Source of the DNA: Sulfurivermis sp041678005
Lineage (GTDB): Bacteria > Pseudomonadota > Gammaproteobacteria > Thiohalomonadales > Thiohalomonadaceae
DNA length: 64,000 bases
Assembly: GCA_041678005.1 (NCBI GenBank)
Contig: JBAYOW010000005.1
Location: 26,270-90,269, forward strand
Direction: 5' to 3'
The notes under the pieces were generated by a model, which saw only the letters and a program-made list of their open reading frames with translations, ran no database searches and was not told where the DNA came from. Below, piece after piece: positions 42,975 through 53,378 of the stretch (positions are counted from its first letter, which is position 1; each line of letters begins with the position of its first letter). A program made the position numbers and the translations under genes.

Positions 42975-44027
42975 TTATTCTGCCGAGAAGACTTCGTGTC
43001 CGAGCTCACCCAGCAGCTCCAGCGCACGACCGCCACCACGGGCCACACAGGACAGCGGATCATCGGCAATGATCACCGGCAGGCCGGTTTCTTCCAGCAA
43101 CAGTCGATCCAGATCGCGCAACAGCGCACCACCACCAGTGAGCACCATGCCGCGTTCGGCAATATCAGAACCAAGTTCAGGCGGGGTTTGCTCCAGCGCG
43201 GTCTTCACGGCATCCACAATGCCGGACAGGGGTTCCTGGATGGCCTCCAGTATTTCATTGCTGTTCAGGGTAAAGCTGCGCGGAATGCCTTCGGCCAGAT
43301 TACGCCCGCGCACTTCGATCTCGTGCAGCTCGGTACTCGGATAGGCTGAGCCTATCTCGTGTTTTATGCGCTCAGCGGTTGATTCGCCAATCAGCGTGCC
43401 GTAATTGCGGCGTACATAGCTGACGATGGCCTCGTCGAAACGGTCGCCACCAACCCGTACCGAGGCTGAATAAACAATACCATTCAAGGACAAGACAGCA
43501 ACTTCAGTAGTGCCGCCACCTATATCCAGTACCATTGAGCCACTGGCTTCGGAGATCGGCAGGCCAGCACCTATGGCCGCTGCCATTGGTTCTTCAATCA
43601 GATAGACCTCGCGTGCCCCGGCGCCAGCTGCCGATTCCTTGATTGCACGGCGTTCAACCTGGGTAGCACCACAGGGGACGCAGATCAGCACGCGCGGGCT
43701 GGGCTTGAAAAGTTTGAATTTGTTTTCATGCACCTTGTGGATGAAGTGCTGCAACATCTTTTCGGTGACGGTGAAGTCGGCAATCACGCCATCCTTCATC
43801 GGGCGGATAGCGGTGATATTTCCTGGGGTACGGCCCAACATGCGCTTGGCTTCCGCACCGACGGCAGCGATTCGTTTGGGGCTGTTTGGTCCTGATTCCT
43901 GGCGTATGGCGACTACGGAAGGCTCATTGAGGACGATGTCCTCACCGCGCACATATATGAGAGTGTTGGCGGTACCCAAATCAATGGAAATATCGTAGGA
44001 AAAAAGGCCCTTCAGGCGTCTGAACAT
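42975..44027 (-). CDS. mreB: Actin-like cell-shape protein MreB
   Basis: A 350-residue actin homologue. Phosphate-binding loops IDLGTANTLIY and DIGGGTTEVAV, adenosine loop TGGGALLR and PCGATQVERRAI are all present. It is the first gene of the envelope operon that runs to lipA. Confidence 0.98.
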   Translation of the reverse strand: MFRRLKGLFSYDISIDLGTANTLIYVRGEDIVLNEPSVVAIRQESGPNSPKRIAAVGAEAKRMLGRTPGNITAIRPMKDGVIADFTVTEKMLQHFIHKVHENKFKLFKPSPRVLICVPCGATQVERRAIKESAAGAGAREVYLIEEPMAAAIGAGLPISEASGSMVLDIGGGTTEVAVLSLNGIVYSASVRVGGDRFDEAIVSYVRRNYGTLIGESTAERIKHEIGSAYPSTELHEIEVRGRNLAEGIPRSFTLNSNEILEAIQEPLSGIVDAVKTALEQTPPELGSDIAERGMVLTGGGALLRDLDRLLLEETGLPVIIADDPLSCVARGGGRALELLGELGHEVFSAE

Positions 44028-44045
44028 GGTTAAATCCGATTTTAT

Positions 44046-44074
44046 AATGTAGACCTGCCATTTGGGGCAGACAA
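44046..44074 (-). promoter_or_regulatory. Probable mreB promoter
   Basis: On the minus strand, -35 TTGTCT (44069-44074), 17-bp spacer, -10 TACATT (44046-44051), about 20 bp before the mreB start. A second AT-rich TATAAA overlaps just downstream. Confidence 0.4.
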
Positions 44075-44204
44075 GTTTCTATGCAAAAACCCTGTTACTC
44101 TAGCAACGGACACAAGGTTTCGCAACGGAAAAAGCTGCAAATAGCCGGAGATCTGTGATATGTTTCATCCTCTTTTTTACCTGCAGAAAATTTAGGAGCA
44201 ATTC

Positions 44205-44492
44205 GTGCACCTAGAGCGTAAGGATGTCGAACGTGTAGCTCACTTGGCGCGTCTTTCGATCAACGAGATTGAGGTTCAGGATTATACCCACAGCCTGACA
44301 AGCGCGCTGGAATTGGCTGAACAGATGAATTCGGTAGATACATCAGGCATCGAACCCATGGTGCAGCCGTTGGGTCTTACTCAACGTCTGCGCGAAGATA
44401 TTGTTACCGAAGTCGATCAACGTGGATATTTCCAAAGCATAGCTCCGGACGTGGAAGCCGGGCTTTATCTGGTTCCCAAAGTTATCGAATGA
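44205..44492 (+). CDS. gatC: Asp-tRNA(Asn)/Glu-tRNA(Gln) amidotransferase subunit C
   Basis: A 95-residue subunit with DVERVAHLARLSI and the QRLREDIV stretch. It starts at GTG 44205 after AGGAG. GatCAB makes Gln-tRNA(Gln) or Asn-tRNA(Asn) from misacylated tRNA. The 252-bp gap to gatA holds a short CGCGGC/GCCGCG hairpin (44539-44552) and nothing else recognised. Confidence 0.94.
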   Translation: MHLERKDVERVAHLARLSINEIEVQDYTHSLTSALELAEQMNSVDTSGIEPMVQPLGLTQRLREDIVTEVDQRGYFQSIAPDVEAGLYLVPKVIE

Positions 44493-44744
44493 ATTATGCC
44501 CCGTACTTTGACTCGACACGCAATTTATCCTCTTTTTGCGCGGCAAGCCGCGACCTGGCATGTTTATATAGTCAGTAGCTGCTTGCTGGATGGTTGGGCT
44601 GAGGAAAGTCAAAGTTGGTTGGTCTGACAAGAAATAGCCAACAAAAGCATGCTGCAAGCTGCGTACCGAATAAATTGGATTTCCTCACTACGTTTATTAA
44701 CATGATGACATGTAGCGCTTGTCAGCCTACAAATGGATTGAAAA

Positions 44745-46196
44745 ATGCATAGCAAATCTCTCGCCGAACTGTCTGCTGGCCTGACGGCCGGGAGTTTTTC
44801 CAGTGTCGAATTGACACAACATTTCCTCGCTCGCATCACAGAGCACGACAAACATCTCAATAGTTTTATTACAGTCACCGCCGAAACAGCGCTTGCTCAG
44901 GCTGCTGCTGCCGATGCACGCCGCAGTCGTGGTGAGGCCGGGGCACTAACCGGCATCCCGCTGGCGCACAAGGATATATTTTGTACCAAAGACGTGCGCA
45001 CCTCATGTGCCTCGAAAATGCTGGATAATTTCATCGCCTCGTATGACGCCGATGTGGTCGAGCGCTGCGCCGCCGCCGGTATGGTGATGCTGGGCAAGAC
45101 CAATATGGATGAGTTCGCCATGGGTTCATCCAGTGAGACCAGTTTTTATGGCCCGGTGAAAAATCCCTGGGACAGTGCGGTGGTGCCAGGAGGTAGTTCG
45201 GGTGGCTCCGCCGCCGCGGTTGCCGCTGGCATTACGCCTGCTGCGACGGGTAGCGATACGGGTGGCTCCATTCGTCAGCCGGCTGCCTTGTGCGGAATCA
45301 CTGGAGTGAAGCCAACTTATGGGCGTGTGTCACGCTATGGCATGGTGGCCCTGGCACCATCATTGGAGCAAGCGGGGCCTATGGCGCGCAGCGCCGAGGA
45401 CTGTGCCTTGTTGCTGAGTGTAATGGCTGGTTTTGATCCTCGTGATTCCACATCTATAGAACAGTCGGTGCCGGACTACAGCGCCGCATTGAAGCAGGAT
45501 ATCAAGGGACTGAAGATCGGCCTGCCTAAAGAGTATTTTGCTGCGGGGCTAAATGCATCGGTTGACGCAGCCGTGCAACAGGCGATCGATGAGTACCGCA
45601 AGCTGGGCGCTACGATGGTGGAGATTTCATTGCCTCATAGCGAGTTGGCGGCTGCGGCCTGTTATGTGATTACAGCTGCAGAAGGCTCTTCCAGCTTGAC
45701 GCGCATGGATGGCGTGCGCTTTGGATATCGGTGTGCCGATCCCCAAGATTTAACCGATCTTTACACGCGCTCACGTAGTGAGGGTTTTGGTGCTGAGGTG
45801 AAGCGCCGCATTATGTTTGGTACCCATGCCTTGACGGCGGGTTGTTATGAGCGCTATTTCCTCAAGGCACAGCAAGTGCGCCGGTTGCTAGCCGATGGCT
45901 TCAAGCAGGCTTTCAGTCAGGTCGATGTCATTATGACGCCGACTTCACCTACCGTCGCCTTTGCGACCGGTGAGCGTAACAAGGATTCTGTCAATATGTT
46001 CATGGCAGATGCCTGCACCAATGCCGCTAATCTCGCCGGTCTGCCAGCGATTTCTGTGCCCGCAGGTTTTATTGGCAAGCATCCGCTCGGTTTGCAGATC
46101 ATAGGGCAGCATTTTGCCGAGGAACGCTTGCTGAATATTGCTCATCAGTACCAGTTGGTAACGGACTGGCATACGCGTGCGCCGGAGGGTTTTTAA
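44745..46196 (+). CDS. gatA: Asp-tRNA(Asn)/Glu-tRNA(Gln) amidotransferase subunit A
   Basis: A 483-residue amidase-signature enzyme that releases ammonia from glutamine. Catalytic Lys is in PLAHKDIF, and the Ser-cisSer pair in PGGSSGGSAAAVA with DTGGSIRQPAA. It is one base from gatB. Confidence 0.97.
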   Translation: MHSKSLAELSAGLTAGSFSSVELTQHFLARITEHDKHLNSFITVTAETALAQAAAADARRSRGEAGALTGIPLAHKDIFCTKDVRTSCASKMLDNFIASYDADVVERCAAAGMVMLGKTNMDEFAMGSSSETSFYGPVKNPWDSAVVPGGSSGGSAAAVAAGITPAATGSDTGGSIRQPAALCGITGVKPTYGRVSRYGMVALAPSLEQAGPMARSAEDCALLLSVMAGFDPRDSTSIEQSVPDYSAALKQDIKGLKIGLPKEYFAAGLNASVDAAVQQAIDEYRKLGATMVEISLPHSELAAAACYVITAAEGSSSLTRMDGVRFGYRCADPQDLTDLYTRSRSEGFGAEVKRRIMFGTHALTAGCYERYFLKAQQVRRLLADGFKQAFSQVDVIMTPTSPTVAFATGERNKDSVNMFMADACTNAANLAGLPAISVPAGFIGKHPLGLQIIGQHFAEERLLNIAHQYQLVTDWHTRAPEGF

Positions 46197-46197
46197 G

Positions 46198-47637
46198 ATG
46201 GAATGGGAAGCAGTCATCGGGCTGGAAATTCATAGCCAGCTTGCCACCAGGAGCAAGATTTTTTCTGGCTCATCGACAGCCTTTGGGGCCGAAGCAAACA
46301 CCCAGGCAAGTGCCGGTGATTTGGCTATGCCAGGTCAGTTGCCTGTGTTGAACAAAGAGGCGGTGCGCATGGCGGTGAGGTTTGGCCTGGCAGTCGATGC
46401 GACCATCGCACCCAGCTCAAGATTTGCCCGCAAGCAGTATTTTTATCCCGACCTGCCTGCAGGCTACCAGATATCTCAGCATGAGCCGGCCATCGTTTTT
46501 AATGGCCATATGGATATTGTCGTCAAGGATGGTGGCTCCAGCAAACGTATTGGCATCACTCGCGCCCACCTGGAGGAAGATGCCGGCAAGTCCCTGCATG
46601 AAGATTTTAATGGCATGACTGGTATCGATCTCAACCGTGCCGGTACACCGCTGCTGGAGATAGTCTCTGAGCCAGACATGCGCTCGGCGCAGGAGGCAGT
46701 GGCCTATATGAAGCGCATTCATGAGCTGGTGCGCTATATTGGTATTTGCGATGGCAATATGCAGGAAGGCTCGTTTCGTTGTGATGCCAATGTCTCGGTG
46801 CGCCCCAAGGGCGAGACAAAGCTGGGTACTCGTGCTGAGCTGAAAAACATCAACTCGTTTCGTTTCGTGGAAAAGGCTATCGAATATGAAATCGAGCGAC
46901 AGATAAGCGTGCTTGAGTCCGGTGGCAGGCTGGTGCAGGAGACACGCCTGTATGATCCGGATCGTAACGAAACACGCTCCATGCGGAGCAAGGAGGATGC
47001 CATAGATTATCGGTATCTACCTGATCCGGATTTGCTGCCGATAGTTATCGAACCAGAATTCATTGAGGAAGCGCGCGCCAGTTTGCCCGAGTTACCCGTA
47101 GCCAGGCGGCTGCGCTTTATCGATGAACATGGCCTGTCTGACTATGATGCTGATTTCCTTACCGGCAGCCGTGAGCTGGCAGACTATTACGAGGCCGTAC
47201 TCGCAGCGGTAGGCGGTGAGACCAAGCTGTGCGCCAACTGGGTGATGGGCGAGCTGTCTGCTAATCTCAATCGTGACGACAAGGATATTACCGAGTCGCC
47301 AGTGTCGAGCGGCCAGTTGGCTGACATGATCAAACGCATTATCGATAACACCATCTCCGGCAAGATTGCCAAAGAGGTGTTCGAGGCGATGTGGGCAGGC
47401 GAAGGTGATGCCGATGTCGTGATAGACAAACGCGGACTGAAACAGATCACCGATAGCGGCGCAATCGAAAAGATTCTCGATGAGATACTTGTGGCTCATC
47501 CAGATAACGTGGCTGCCTATCGTGCCGGCAAGGATAAATTGTTTGGCTTCTTTGTTGGTCAAGCGATGAAGGCCACCCAGGGCAAGGCCAATCCGCAACA
47601 GCTCAATGAGTTGTTGAAAAAGAAACTAGCAGAATAG
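46198..47637 (+). CDS. gatB: Asp-tRNA(Asn)/Glu-tRNA(Gln) amidotransferase subunit B
   Basis: A 479-residue subunit that activates the misacylated tRNA: WEAVIGLEIHSQL, PDLPAGYQISQ, RAGTPLLEIVSEPD, and a C-terminal YqeY-like tail domain. Start ATG 46198 directly follows the gatA stop. The stop is TAG with no second stop nearby in frame, which indicates that TAG works as a stop in this genome. Confidence 0.97.
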   Translation: MEWEAVIGLEIHSQLATRSKIFSGSSTAFGAEANTQASAGDLAMPGQLPVLNKEAVRMAVRFGLAVDATIAPSSRFARKQYFYPDLPAGYQISQHEPAIVFNGHMDIVVKDGGSSKRIGITRAHLEEDAGKSLHEDFNGMTGIDLNRAGTPLLEIVSEPDMRSAQEAVAYMKRIHELVRYIGICDGNMQEGSFRCDANVSVRPKGETKLGTRAELKNINSFRFVEKAIEYEIERQISVLESGGRLVQETRLYDPDRNETRSMRSKEDAIDYRYLPDPDLLPIVIEPEFIEEARASLPELPVARRLRFIDEHGLSDYDADFLTGSRELADYYEAVLAAVGGETKLCANWVMGELSANLNRDDKDITESPVSSGQLADMIKRIIDNTISGKIAKEVFEAMWAGEGDADVVIDKRGLKQITDSGAIEKILDEILVAHPDNVAAYRAGKDKLFGFFVGQAMKATQGKANPQQLNELLKKKLAE

Positions 47638-47645
47638 TCCTGCTC

Positions 47646-48506
47646 ATGCGTGATTTGCTGCAACGTTTTTTGTTTGACGACACTGCCATTCGTGGCGAGC
47701 TGGTACAGCTCGATCAGGCATGGCAGGACGTACTGTCACGCCATGATTATCCGCAGGCGGTGCGTGATCGTCTCGGCGAGATGATCGCAGCAGCGGCACT
47801 GTTGGCGGCTACGCTCAAATTCAAGGGACGGCTTGTTTTGCAAATCCAGGGCGATGGCCCAATCAACCTGATGGTGGCAGAGGCAACTGCGCAAAAAACT
47901 GTGCGCGGCATGGCGCAGTGGCAGGGTGAAGTACAGACGGGCGATTTACAAAATCAGTTTGGCACTGGCCGTCTGGCTATCACCATCGACTCCGGTAGTG
48001 GTGAGCGTTACCAGGGTTTGGTGGAGTTGACTGGGGATAGTCTGGCTGCAGCTATTGATGGCTATCTGGAGCGCTCCGAGCAGTTGCCAACGCGCCTGTG
48101 GCTGGCTGCTGATGGACAGACTGCGGCAGGCTTGTTGCTGCAGAAGTTGCCGGCTGTCGAGCAGGATAGCGATGCCTGGACACGCCTGCAGGCATTGGCC
48201 GATACACTCACCGCTGGCGAGCTGCTGCAGGTGCCATCCTTGCAGATCATCCAACGGTTGTTTCATGAGGAAAATGTGCGTTTGTTTACTGCCGAGCAGG
48301 TGGCGTTTTACTGTTCCTGTTCACGCGAACGTGTAGCGGACGTGCTGGTCAATCTTGGCGAGGCCGAGGTGCAGGATATTCTGCATACTGAGGGCAATAT
48401 CGAGGTTACCTGTGAGTTTTGCAATCAGCGATACAGCTTTGATGCGGTCGATGCCACGCAGTTATTTATCCCGTTGGCGCCAGTGGTCGGTGAGACCAGG
48501 CATTGA
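47646..48506 (+). CDS. hslO: Redox-regulated chaperone Hsp33
   Basis: A 286-residue holdase activated by disulfide formation. The N-terminal domain starts RDLLQRFLFDDTAIRGELV. The C-terminal zinc site uses CSC (CSCSRERV) and CEFC (TCEFCNQRYSFD). It starts 8 bp after gatB. Confidence 0.95.
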   Translation: MRDLLQRFLFDDTAIRGELVQLDQAWQDVLSRHDYPQAVRDRLGEMIAAAALLAATLKFKGRLVLQIQGDGPINLMVAEATAQKTVRGMAQWQGEVQTGDLQNQFGTGRLAITIDSGSGERYQGLVELTGDSLAAAIDGYLERSEQLPTRLWLAADGQTAAGLLLQKLPAVEQDSDAWTRLQALADTLTAGELLQVPSLQIIQRLFHEENVRLFTAEQVAFYCSCSRERVADVLVNLGEAEVQDILHTEGNIEVTCEFCNQRYSFDAVDATQLFIPLAPVVGETRH

Positions 48507-48640
48507 TGGAATGCCACATAAATCTATTCGGCCTGTTGGTTGGTAGATAAAGCCATATTTACCAGCCATAATCCGTGGATACTGTTATAGGTGTCAAGAA
48601 AAATGCAAAGCAGGAGTGGCTTTGGCCTCGATTAGCTTCG

Positions 48641-48668
48641 CTGGATTCCCGCCTGCGCGGGAATGACA
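48641..48668 (+). repeat. Single family A palindromic repeat
   Basis: CTGGATTCCCGCCTGCGCGG then GAATGACA, identical to the copy at 6933. It lies in the 527-bp gap between hslO and the thioesterase gene. The rest of this gap (48507-49033) shows no convincing gene. Confidence 0.8.
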
Positions 48669-49033
48669 GAGCAAATACACCATAATCCTTTGTGGAGGCG
48701 TCTTTAGCCGCTATTGTCTCCGCTACAAAAATCACCGCTGCATTTTGTATGCATCTATCGAGGTGTCCGAGGAAATTAGACCAATACAATGTCAATGTTG
48801 GCATTATAAGAGTTAGGCGATATAAGAATGGCCTTAAAGTGTTGTTGTGCGACTTATCTAAAGTCGTACGAATGATTAGATCTGTTGGTCGGATAGCTCA
48901 GAGTGAATAGGGGCTTACCGATTTGCGTTAAGCAGCAAATCCTGGCGCTGGCATTGATCGATCCTGCTTTGATGATGGTCGGCATACGCTATACTGCACG
49001 AGATGATTGAGCCTGCATGTCGGGGTGTCGTGC

Positions 49034-49447
49034 ATGATTTTCGAGCGTAATAAACTTGTCCGTTTTGCCCATTGTGATCCAGCCGGTATTGTCTTTTATC
49101 CACGTTATGCCGAGTTGCTCAATGAAATTATAGAAGATTGGTTCGCCGAAGGTCTGGGTGTCGGTTTTCAACAGCTCATGAGCGAGTATCATCTTGCTGT
49201 GCCGGTCGTGCAGCTGTGCTGTGATTTTTTTGCGCCGGCCCGTTTAGGTGAGCTGCTTAGCTTTCGTTTACAGGTCAATGAGTTGGGTAAATCTTCTGTG
49301 CAACTGGTAATCGAGATCGTGCGTGGTGAACGTGTTTGCGTGCAGGCAAGACTCAAACTGGTGCTGGTTTCCATAGATGATTTTCGTGCCGTAGCCATGG
49401 ATGATTTTTGGCGTAGTAAATTTATCGCTTTCCAATCTGCCACATGA
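49034..49447 (+). CDS. 4HBT-family acyl-CoA thioesterase, probably 1,4-dihydroxy-2-naphthoyl-CoA hydrolase
   Basis: A 137-residue hotdog-fold protein with the catalytic HCDPAGIVFYPRY near the N-terminus, as in 4-hydroxybenzoyl-CoA thioesterases. Its stop overlaps the menA start (ATGA), so the natural substrate is likely DHNA-CoA, the step just before MenA (MenI role). Start ATG 49034 was chosen over 49007. Confidence 0.82.
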   Translation: MIFERNKLVRFAHCDPAGIVFYPRYAELLNEIIEDWFAEGLGVGFQQLMSEYHLAVPVVQLCCDFFAPARLGELLSFRLQVNELGKSSVQLVIEIVRGERVCVQARLKLVLVSIDDFRAVAMDDFWRSKFIAFQSAT

Positions 49448-50349
49448 ATTCACCTGCCCCCGTTCATTCTGCTCCGGCCCCTTGGCGTATCTGGAGTGTA
49501 GCCACACGGCCACGCACCCTGCCACTGGCAGCGGCCCCTGTGCTGGCAGGCACTGCCTTGGCCTGGGCGGAGGGCGCGGCACTGCAATGGTGGCCGGTGT
49601 TGGCAGCATTATTAGCAGCCTTGCTCATCCAGATTGGAACCAACCTGCATAATGACGCTGCCGATTATGAACGGGGCAATGATCAGTCTGACAGGCTTGG
49701 CCCGCTGCGGGTCACGGCGGCTGGCTGGGCATCGGCAGGCAAGGTGCGTCTGGCGGCAATATTGGTGTTTGGCGCGGCCTTGTTGCTGGGGGTTTATCTG
49801 GTGATAATTGGCGGCGTTTTTATCCTGGCTATAGGCTGTGCTTCCCTGCTGGCGGCATGGAGTTATTCTGGTGGCCTGCGCCCTGTTTCCCATAGCCCTT
49901 TTGGCGAGTTGTTTGTCTGGGTTTTTTTTGGACTTTTGGCGGTGGCGGGCCGTTATTGGTTGCAGGCTGGTCATGCATCATTCACGGCCTGGTTGACGGG
50001 CGCGGCACTTGGTATGCCTGCGGCAGCGGTTTTGTTGATCAATAATCTGCGCGATCGGGAAACTGATCTGCGCGCAGGACGGCGCACCCTGGCAGCCTTG
50101 CTTGGTGATCATAAGGCACGCCGGGCGTATGTCTTGATGATGTTGCTTCCCTATGCTGTGTTGCCATCATTGGCCAGCTCTGGTCGTCATGGTGTCTGGC
50201 TGACACTGGCCTTGTTGCCCTTTATTGTTTTGTTGGCACGTCGTTTGTTGGCCGGCGAACAGGGTCAGGCACTCAATCAGCATTTGGCACAAACGGCATT
50301 GGCGGCACTGGCCTTTGCCTTGTTATTGGCCTTGGGGGTGTTGTTCTGA
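49444..50349 (+). CDS. menA: 1,4-dihydroxy-2-naphthoate polyprenyltransferase
   Basis: A 301-residue UbiA-family membrane enzyme with eight to nine helices. The first Asp-rich motif is NDAADYERGNDQSDR and the second NNLRDRETDLRAGRR. It attaches the polyprenyl tail of menaquinone. Overlaps on both sides (ATGA, TGATG) show translational coupling. Confidence 0.95.
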   Translation: MNSPAPVHSAPAPWRIWSVATRPRTLPLAAAPVLAGTALAWAEGAALQWWPVLAALLAALLIQIGTNLHNDAADYERGNDQSDRLGPLRVTAAGWASAGKVRLAAILVFGAALLLGVYLVIIGGVFILAIGCASLLAAWSYSGGLRPVSHSPFGELFVWVFFGLLAVAGRYWLQAGHASFTAWLTGAALGMPAAAVLLINNLRDRETDLRAGRRTLAALLGDHKARRAYVLMMLLPYAVLPSLASSGRHGVWLTLALLPFIVLLARRLLAGEQGQALNQHLAQTALAALAFALLLALGVLF

Positions 50350-51716
50350 TGGGAGCGGTGGGGACAAAAACAGTCCAAACGCCGCTATCGCTGTCGGCGC
50401 TGCTCGATGAGCTTGCTAAGTATATACAGCAGGAGTTTAACTCCAGACAGGCTGAATTAGCTGTCTTGGCCCCTAAGTCCTGGCTGAGCTTATCCTTGCC
50501 TTTGCCAAGTGCGTGGCTGGCGGGTGTTAGCTTGCGTGGCGATGTTCAGTGGCTGGCGCCACAAGGGATAATGGCGCTGTGGGCGACAGGTTGTGTACAG
50601 GTTTATCATGATGTTGCGCACTATCGAGCTGAGCAGGCGCATTGGTGCGGCTGGGGCGAGGCCGCGCCATTGACGTTTTTTACCCTGTCATCGGCGACCG
50701 AAGAGGTGAGTTTACGGCTGTGGCAACCGCAGATCTTGCTGCGCCGTGATGCAGATGATTATTCCTTGACCTTGTATGCACGACCTGAGAATAAAACATC
50801 CACACAAATCCTGGACGCCTGGCGTGATGCAGTTAGCGGCTTGTTCGCAGAGATTGATGTGGGTGATGCTGCTGTCAGCAAAAATCATGTTTTGTCTGTA
50901 GATATCAGCCCGACAAATGAACTCTGGTTGGCGTAGGTGCGGTCAAGCACTGATGCCATTCGTGCCGGTCAATTCGATAAGGTGGTGCTGGCGCGACGGC
51001 TACAGGCTGAGCTTGCGCAGGCGGTGGCAATTCCAGCAGCGATGGAACGTCTAAGACAGATGTACCCCACTTGCTATGTGGTGTGCATGCCTTGGGATAA
51101 AGGCCAGGTCCTGGCCGCAACACCAGAGTTGCTGGCCTGCAAGCGCGATGATGAATTAATCAGTCATGCCCTAGCCGGAACCATACGGCGAGAGGAAGAT
51201 GTTGCACTGGAAGCACTGGGTCAGGCTGCATTTTTTGCTTCTGCCAAGGAACGGGAAGAGCATGATCTGGTGGTGGCGAGCATCAAGCGCCATATGCAGA
51301 CTTTGTGCGCACGGGTTGAGCATGCGGCGGTGCCAGCTTTGATGCCGTTGCGTTTTGTGCAGCATCTTTGGACACGTATACACGGTCAGTTGTGTACGAA
51401 TATCGACCTGCTTGATGCCGTGTTGGCCTTGCATCCGACGCCAGCTGTATTGGGTATGCCTGCCGCTGCGGCGCGTGACTGGTTGGCGCATTGTGGTGAG
51501 CAGCGCGACGGGCTTTATACCGGCGTGGTTGGCTGGCTGGATACGCAGGGCGATGGTGATGCGGTGGTGGTGCTGCGTGCTGCATATCTCGCCGAGCGCA
51601 AGGCCGTACTTTGGGCAGGTGCAGGCATCATGGCAGATTCCGACCCTGTTGCTGAGCTGGCCGAGACCGAGTTGAGGCTGCAAACCATGCTGGAAGTGCT
51701 GGGTTCGCACAGATGA
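50349..51716 (+). pseudogene. menF: Isochorismate synthase, interrupted by an in-frame TAG
   Basis: Chorismate-binding enzyme that starts the menaquinone branch. The single frame is 455 codons long and codon 196 (50934-50936) is TAG. The N-terminal part is the variable region. After the TAG comes the conserved catalytic half: DAIRAGQFDKVVLARR, LAGTIRRE, LHPTPAVLGMP and GLYTGVVGWLD. A GTG directly follows the TAG and could restart translation, giving a 259-residue catalytic half. The end overlaps menD by ATGA. A sequencing error, a fresh lesion or suppression are all possible. Confidence 0.88.
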
Positions 51717-53365
51717 GCGACCAGGCTGAGCGTAATTATCGCTGGGCCTTCGCCTTGCTTGATGCTTGTGTGGCTGCAGGTGTAAGTCGTGCTGTTATCT
51801 CGCCTGGCTCTCGCTCCACCCCCCTGACTCTGGCGGCCTTGCATCATCCTGGACTGGCTGTACAGATTGCCATTGATGAACGAGCAGCTGCATTTTTTGC
51901 CCTGGGTTTGGCCAAGGCAGAAAGTAAAGCCGTGATCCTCATTGCCACCTCAGGTTCGGCAATTGCCAATTGGCTGCCCGCGGTAGTGGAGGCAGATATG
52001 GCACAGGTGCCCTTGCTCTTGTTGTCCGCCGACAGGCCGCCGGAGTTGCAGGACTGCGGTGCCAATCAGACCATGGAGCAAATCCAGTTATTTGGCAGTC
52101 ATGTCCGTGCCTTTCAGCAATTGCCTCCTGCCGAGGATGATACGAGCTGGTTGGCGGCCTTTGTTGCCCGTGGTTTGGCTTATTGTGTCGACCCATTGCC
52201 TGGGCCGGTGCACTGGAACGTGCCCTTGCGCGAGCCACTTGTGCCTGTATCCATTCCTGATTTGCCTGTCACGGCAGTCGTGCCACAAGCCTTGCCTGCG
52301 CTGCGCCAAGCTACGGCGGAGACACTCGCGCTACTTACACAGATCATGGCTTCAGGTGCTGGGGCTATCGTCTGTGGGCAGGAGAGATTGTCACCGGACA
52401 CGCGCACAGCGCTGCTTGATTTGTCACAACGCCTGCGTGTACCGGTGTTTGCCGATGTGTTGTCTGGTTTGCGCAGCGGTAGCGAGCGCGACACCGTATT
52501 GCACCACCCCGATCTTGTTGTTGGCAAGGCTCCCAGGCCAGGCTGGCTACTGCGCGTGGGCGGTGCGCCGATATCCCGTAGCCTACAAGATTGGCTGACA
52601 CAATGTCGTTCAGTACCGCAGCTTGTTATAAGCTCATCACCACGTCGCTCCGATCCTGCCGGTGTGGCCAGTCATGTTCTGTATGCTGATCTGGCATCTT
52701 TATGTCAGGCACTACAGAATTTGCCGGTAGTTGAAAACTGGTTGGTGCAATTCCTTGGCCTGGACGAGCAGGCACAACAACTTGCTCAGTTGATTTGTGC
52801 CGATGAGCGCCCGTTTGAAGGCAGCATGCTTCGCACCTTATGGCATGAATTGCCAGCAGGCACGCCTTTGTTTCTGGCCAACTCCCTGACGATACGAGCA
52901 GCCAATAGCTTTGTTGGCCGGAGCGCAGCGGCCTTACAGGTCTTTGCTAATCGTGGTGTTAGTGGTATCGATGGCAACATCGCCACTGCTTGTGGCATGG
53001 TCAGCGCATTGGGCGCTGGTGTTGCCGTGGTTGGTGATCTGGCTTTGCTGCACGACCTCAATGCGCTGCTGCTGGCACGGCAGGCTCCGCTTGTGATCTT
53101 GCTGCTGGATAATGGCGGCGGCGGTATCTTCGATCATCTGCCACAGGCACGGCTGGCAGAATTCGAGCAGGCCTGGTTGGCACCGCAAGTATTTACCGTG
53201 ACTCATGCAGCAAAGGCATTTGGCCTTGGTTATACGGCGGCAGCAACCGTGAGGGAGGCCATGGCTGCTATCCAGCAGGCATTGGCGACTGGGCAGGCGC
53301 ACATAGTTCACCTGCCCATCGAGCGTGCGCATAGCCTTGTACAGTTTCAGCGTTTTCAGTCATAA
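51713..53365 (+). CDS. menD: 2-succinyl-5-enolpyruvyl-6-hydroxy-3-cyclohexene-1-carboxylate synthase
   Basis: A 550-residue thiamine-diphosphate enzyme: VISPGSRSTPLTLAAL, the catalytic Glu in IDERAAAFFALG, SADRPPELQDCGANQTM and the ThDP motif GDLALLHDLNALL...NGGGGIFDHLP. It condenses isochorismate with 2-oxoglutarate. Confidence 0.96.
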   Translation: MSDQAERNYRWAFALLDACVAAGVSRAVISPGSRSTPLTLAALHHPGLAVQIAIDERAAAFFALGLAKAESKAVILIATSGSAIANWLPAVVEADMAQVPLLLLSADRPPELQDCGANQTMEQIQLFGSHVRAFQQLPPAEDDTSWLAAFVARGLAYCVDPLPGPVHWNVPLREPLVPVSIPDLPVTAVVPQALPALRQATAETLALLTQIMASGAGAIVCGQERLSPDTRTALLDLSQRLRVPVFADVLSGLRSGSERDTVLHHPDLVVGKAPRPGWLLRVGGAPISRSLQDWLTQCRSVPQLVISSSPRRSDPAGVASHVLYADLASLCQALQNLPVVENWLVQFLGLDEQAQQLAQLICADERPFEGSMLRTLWHELPAGTPLFLANSLTIRAANSFVGRSAAALQVFANRGVSGIDGNIATACGMVSALGAGVAVVGDLALLHDLNALLLARQAPLVILLLDNGGGGIFDHLPQARLAEFEQAWLAPQVFTVTHAAKAFGLGYTAAATVREAMAAIQQALATGQAHIVHLPIERAHSLVQFQRFQS

Positions 53366-53378
53366 GGAGTTTGCTCTC

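Noticed and set aside
48692..48910. Open frame of 72 codons in the hslO-thioesterase gap
   Set aside because: No ribosome-binding site, odd composition, and the opposite strand carries the palindromic repeat; no protein-like pattern.
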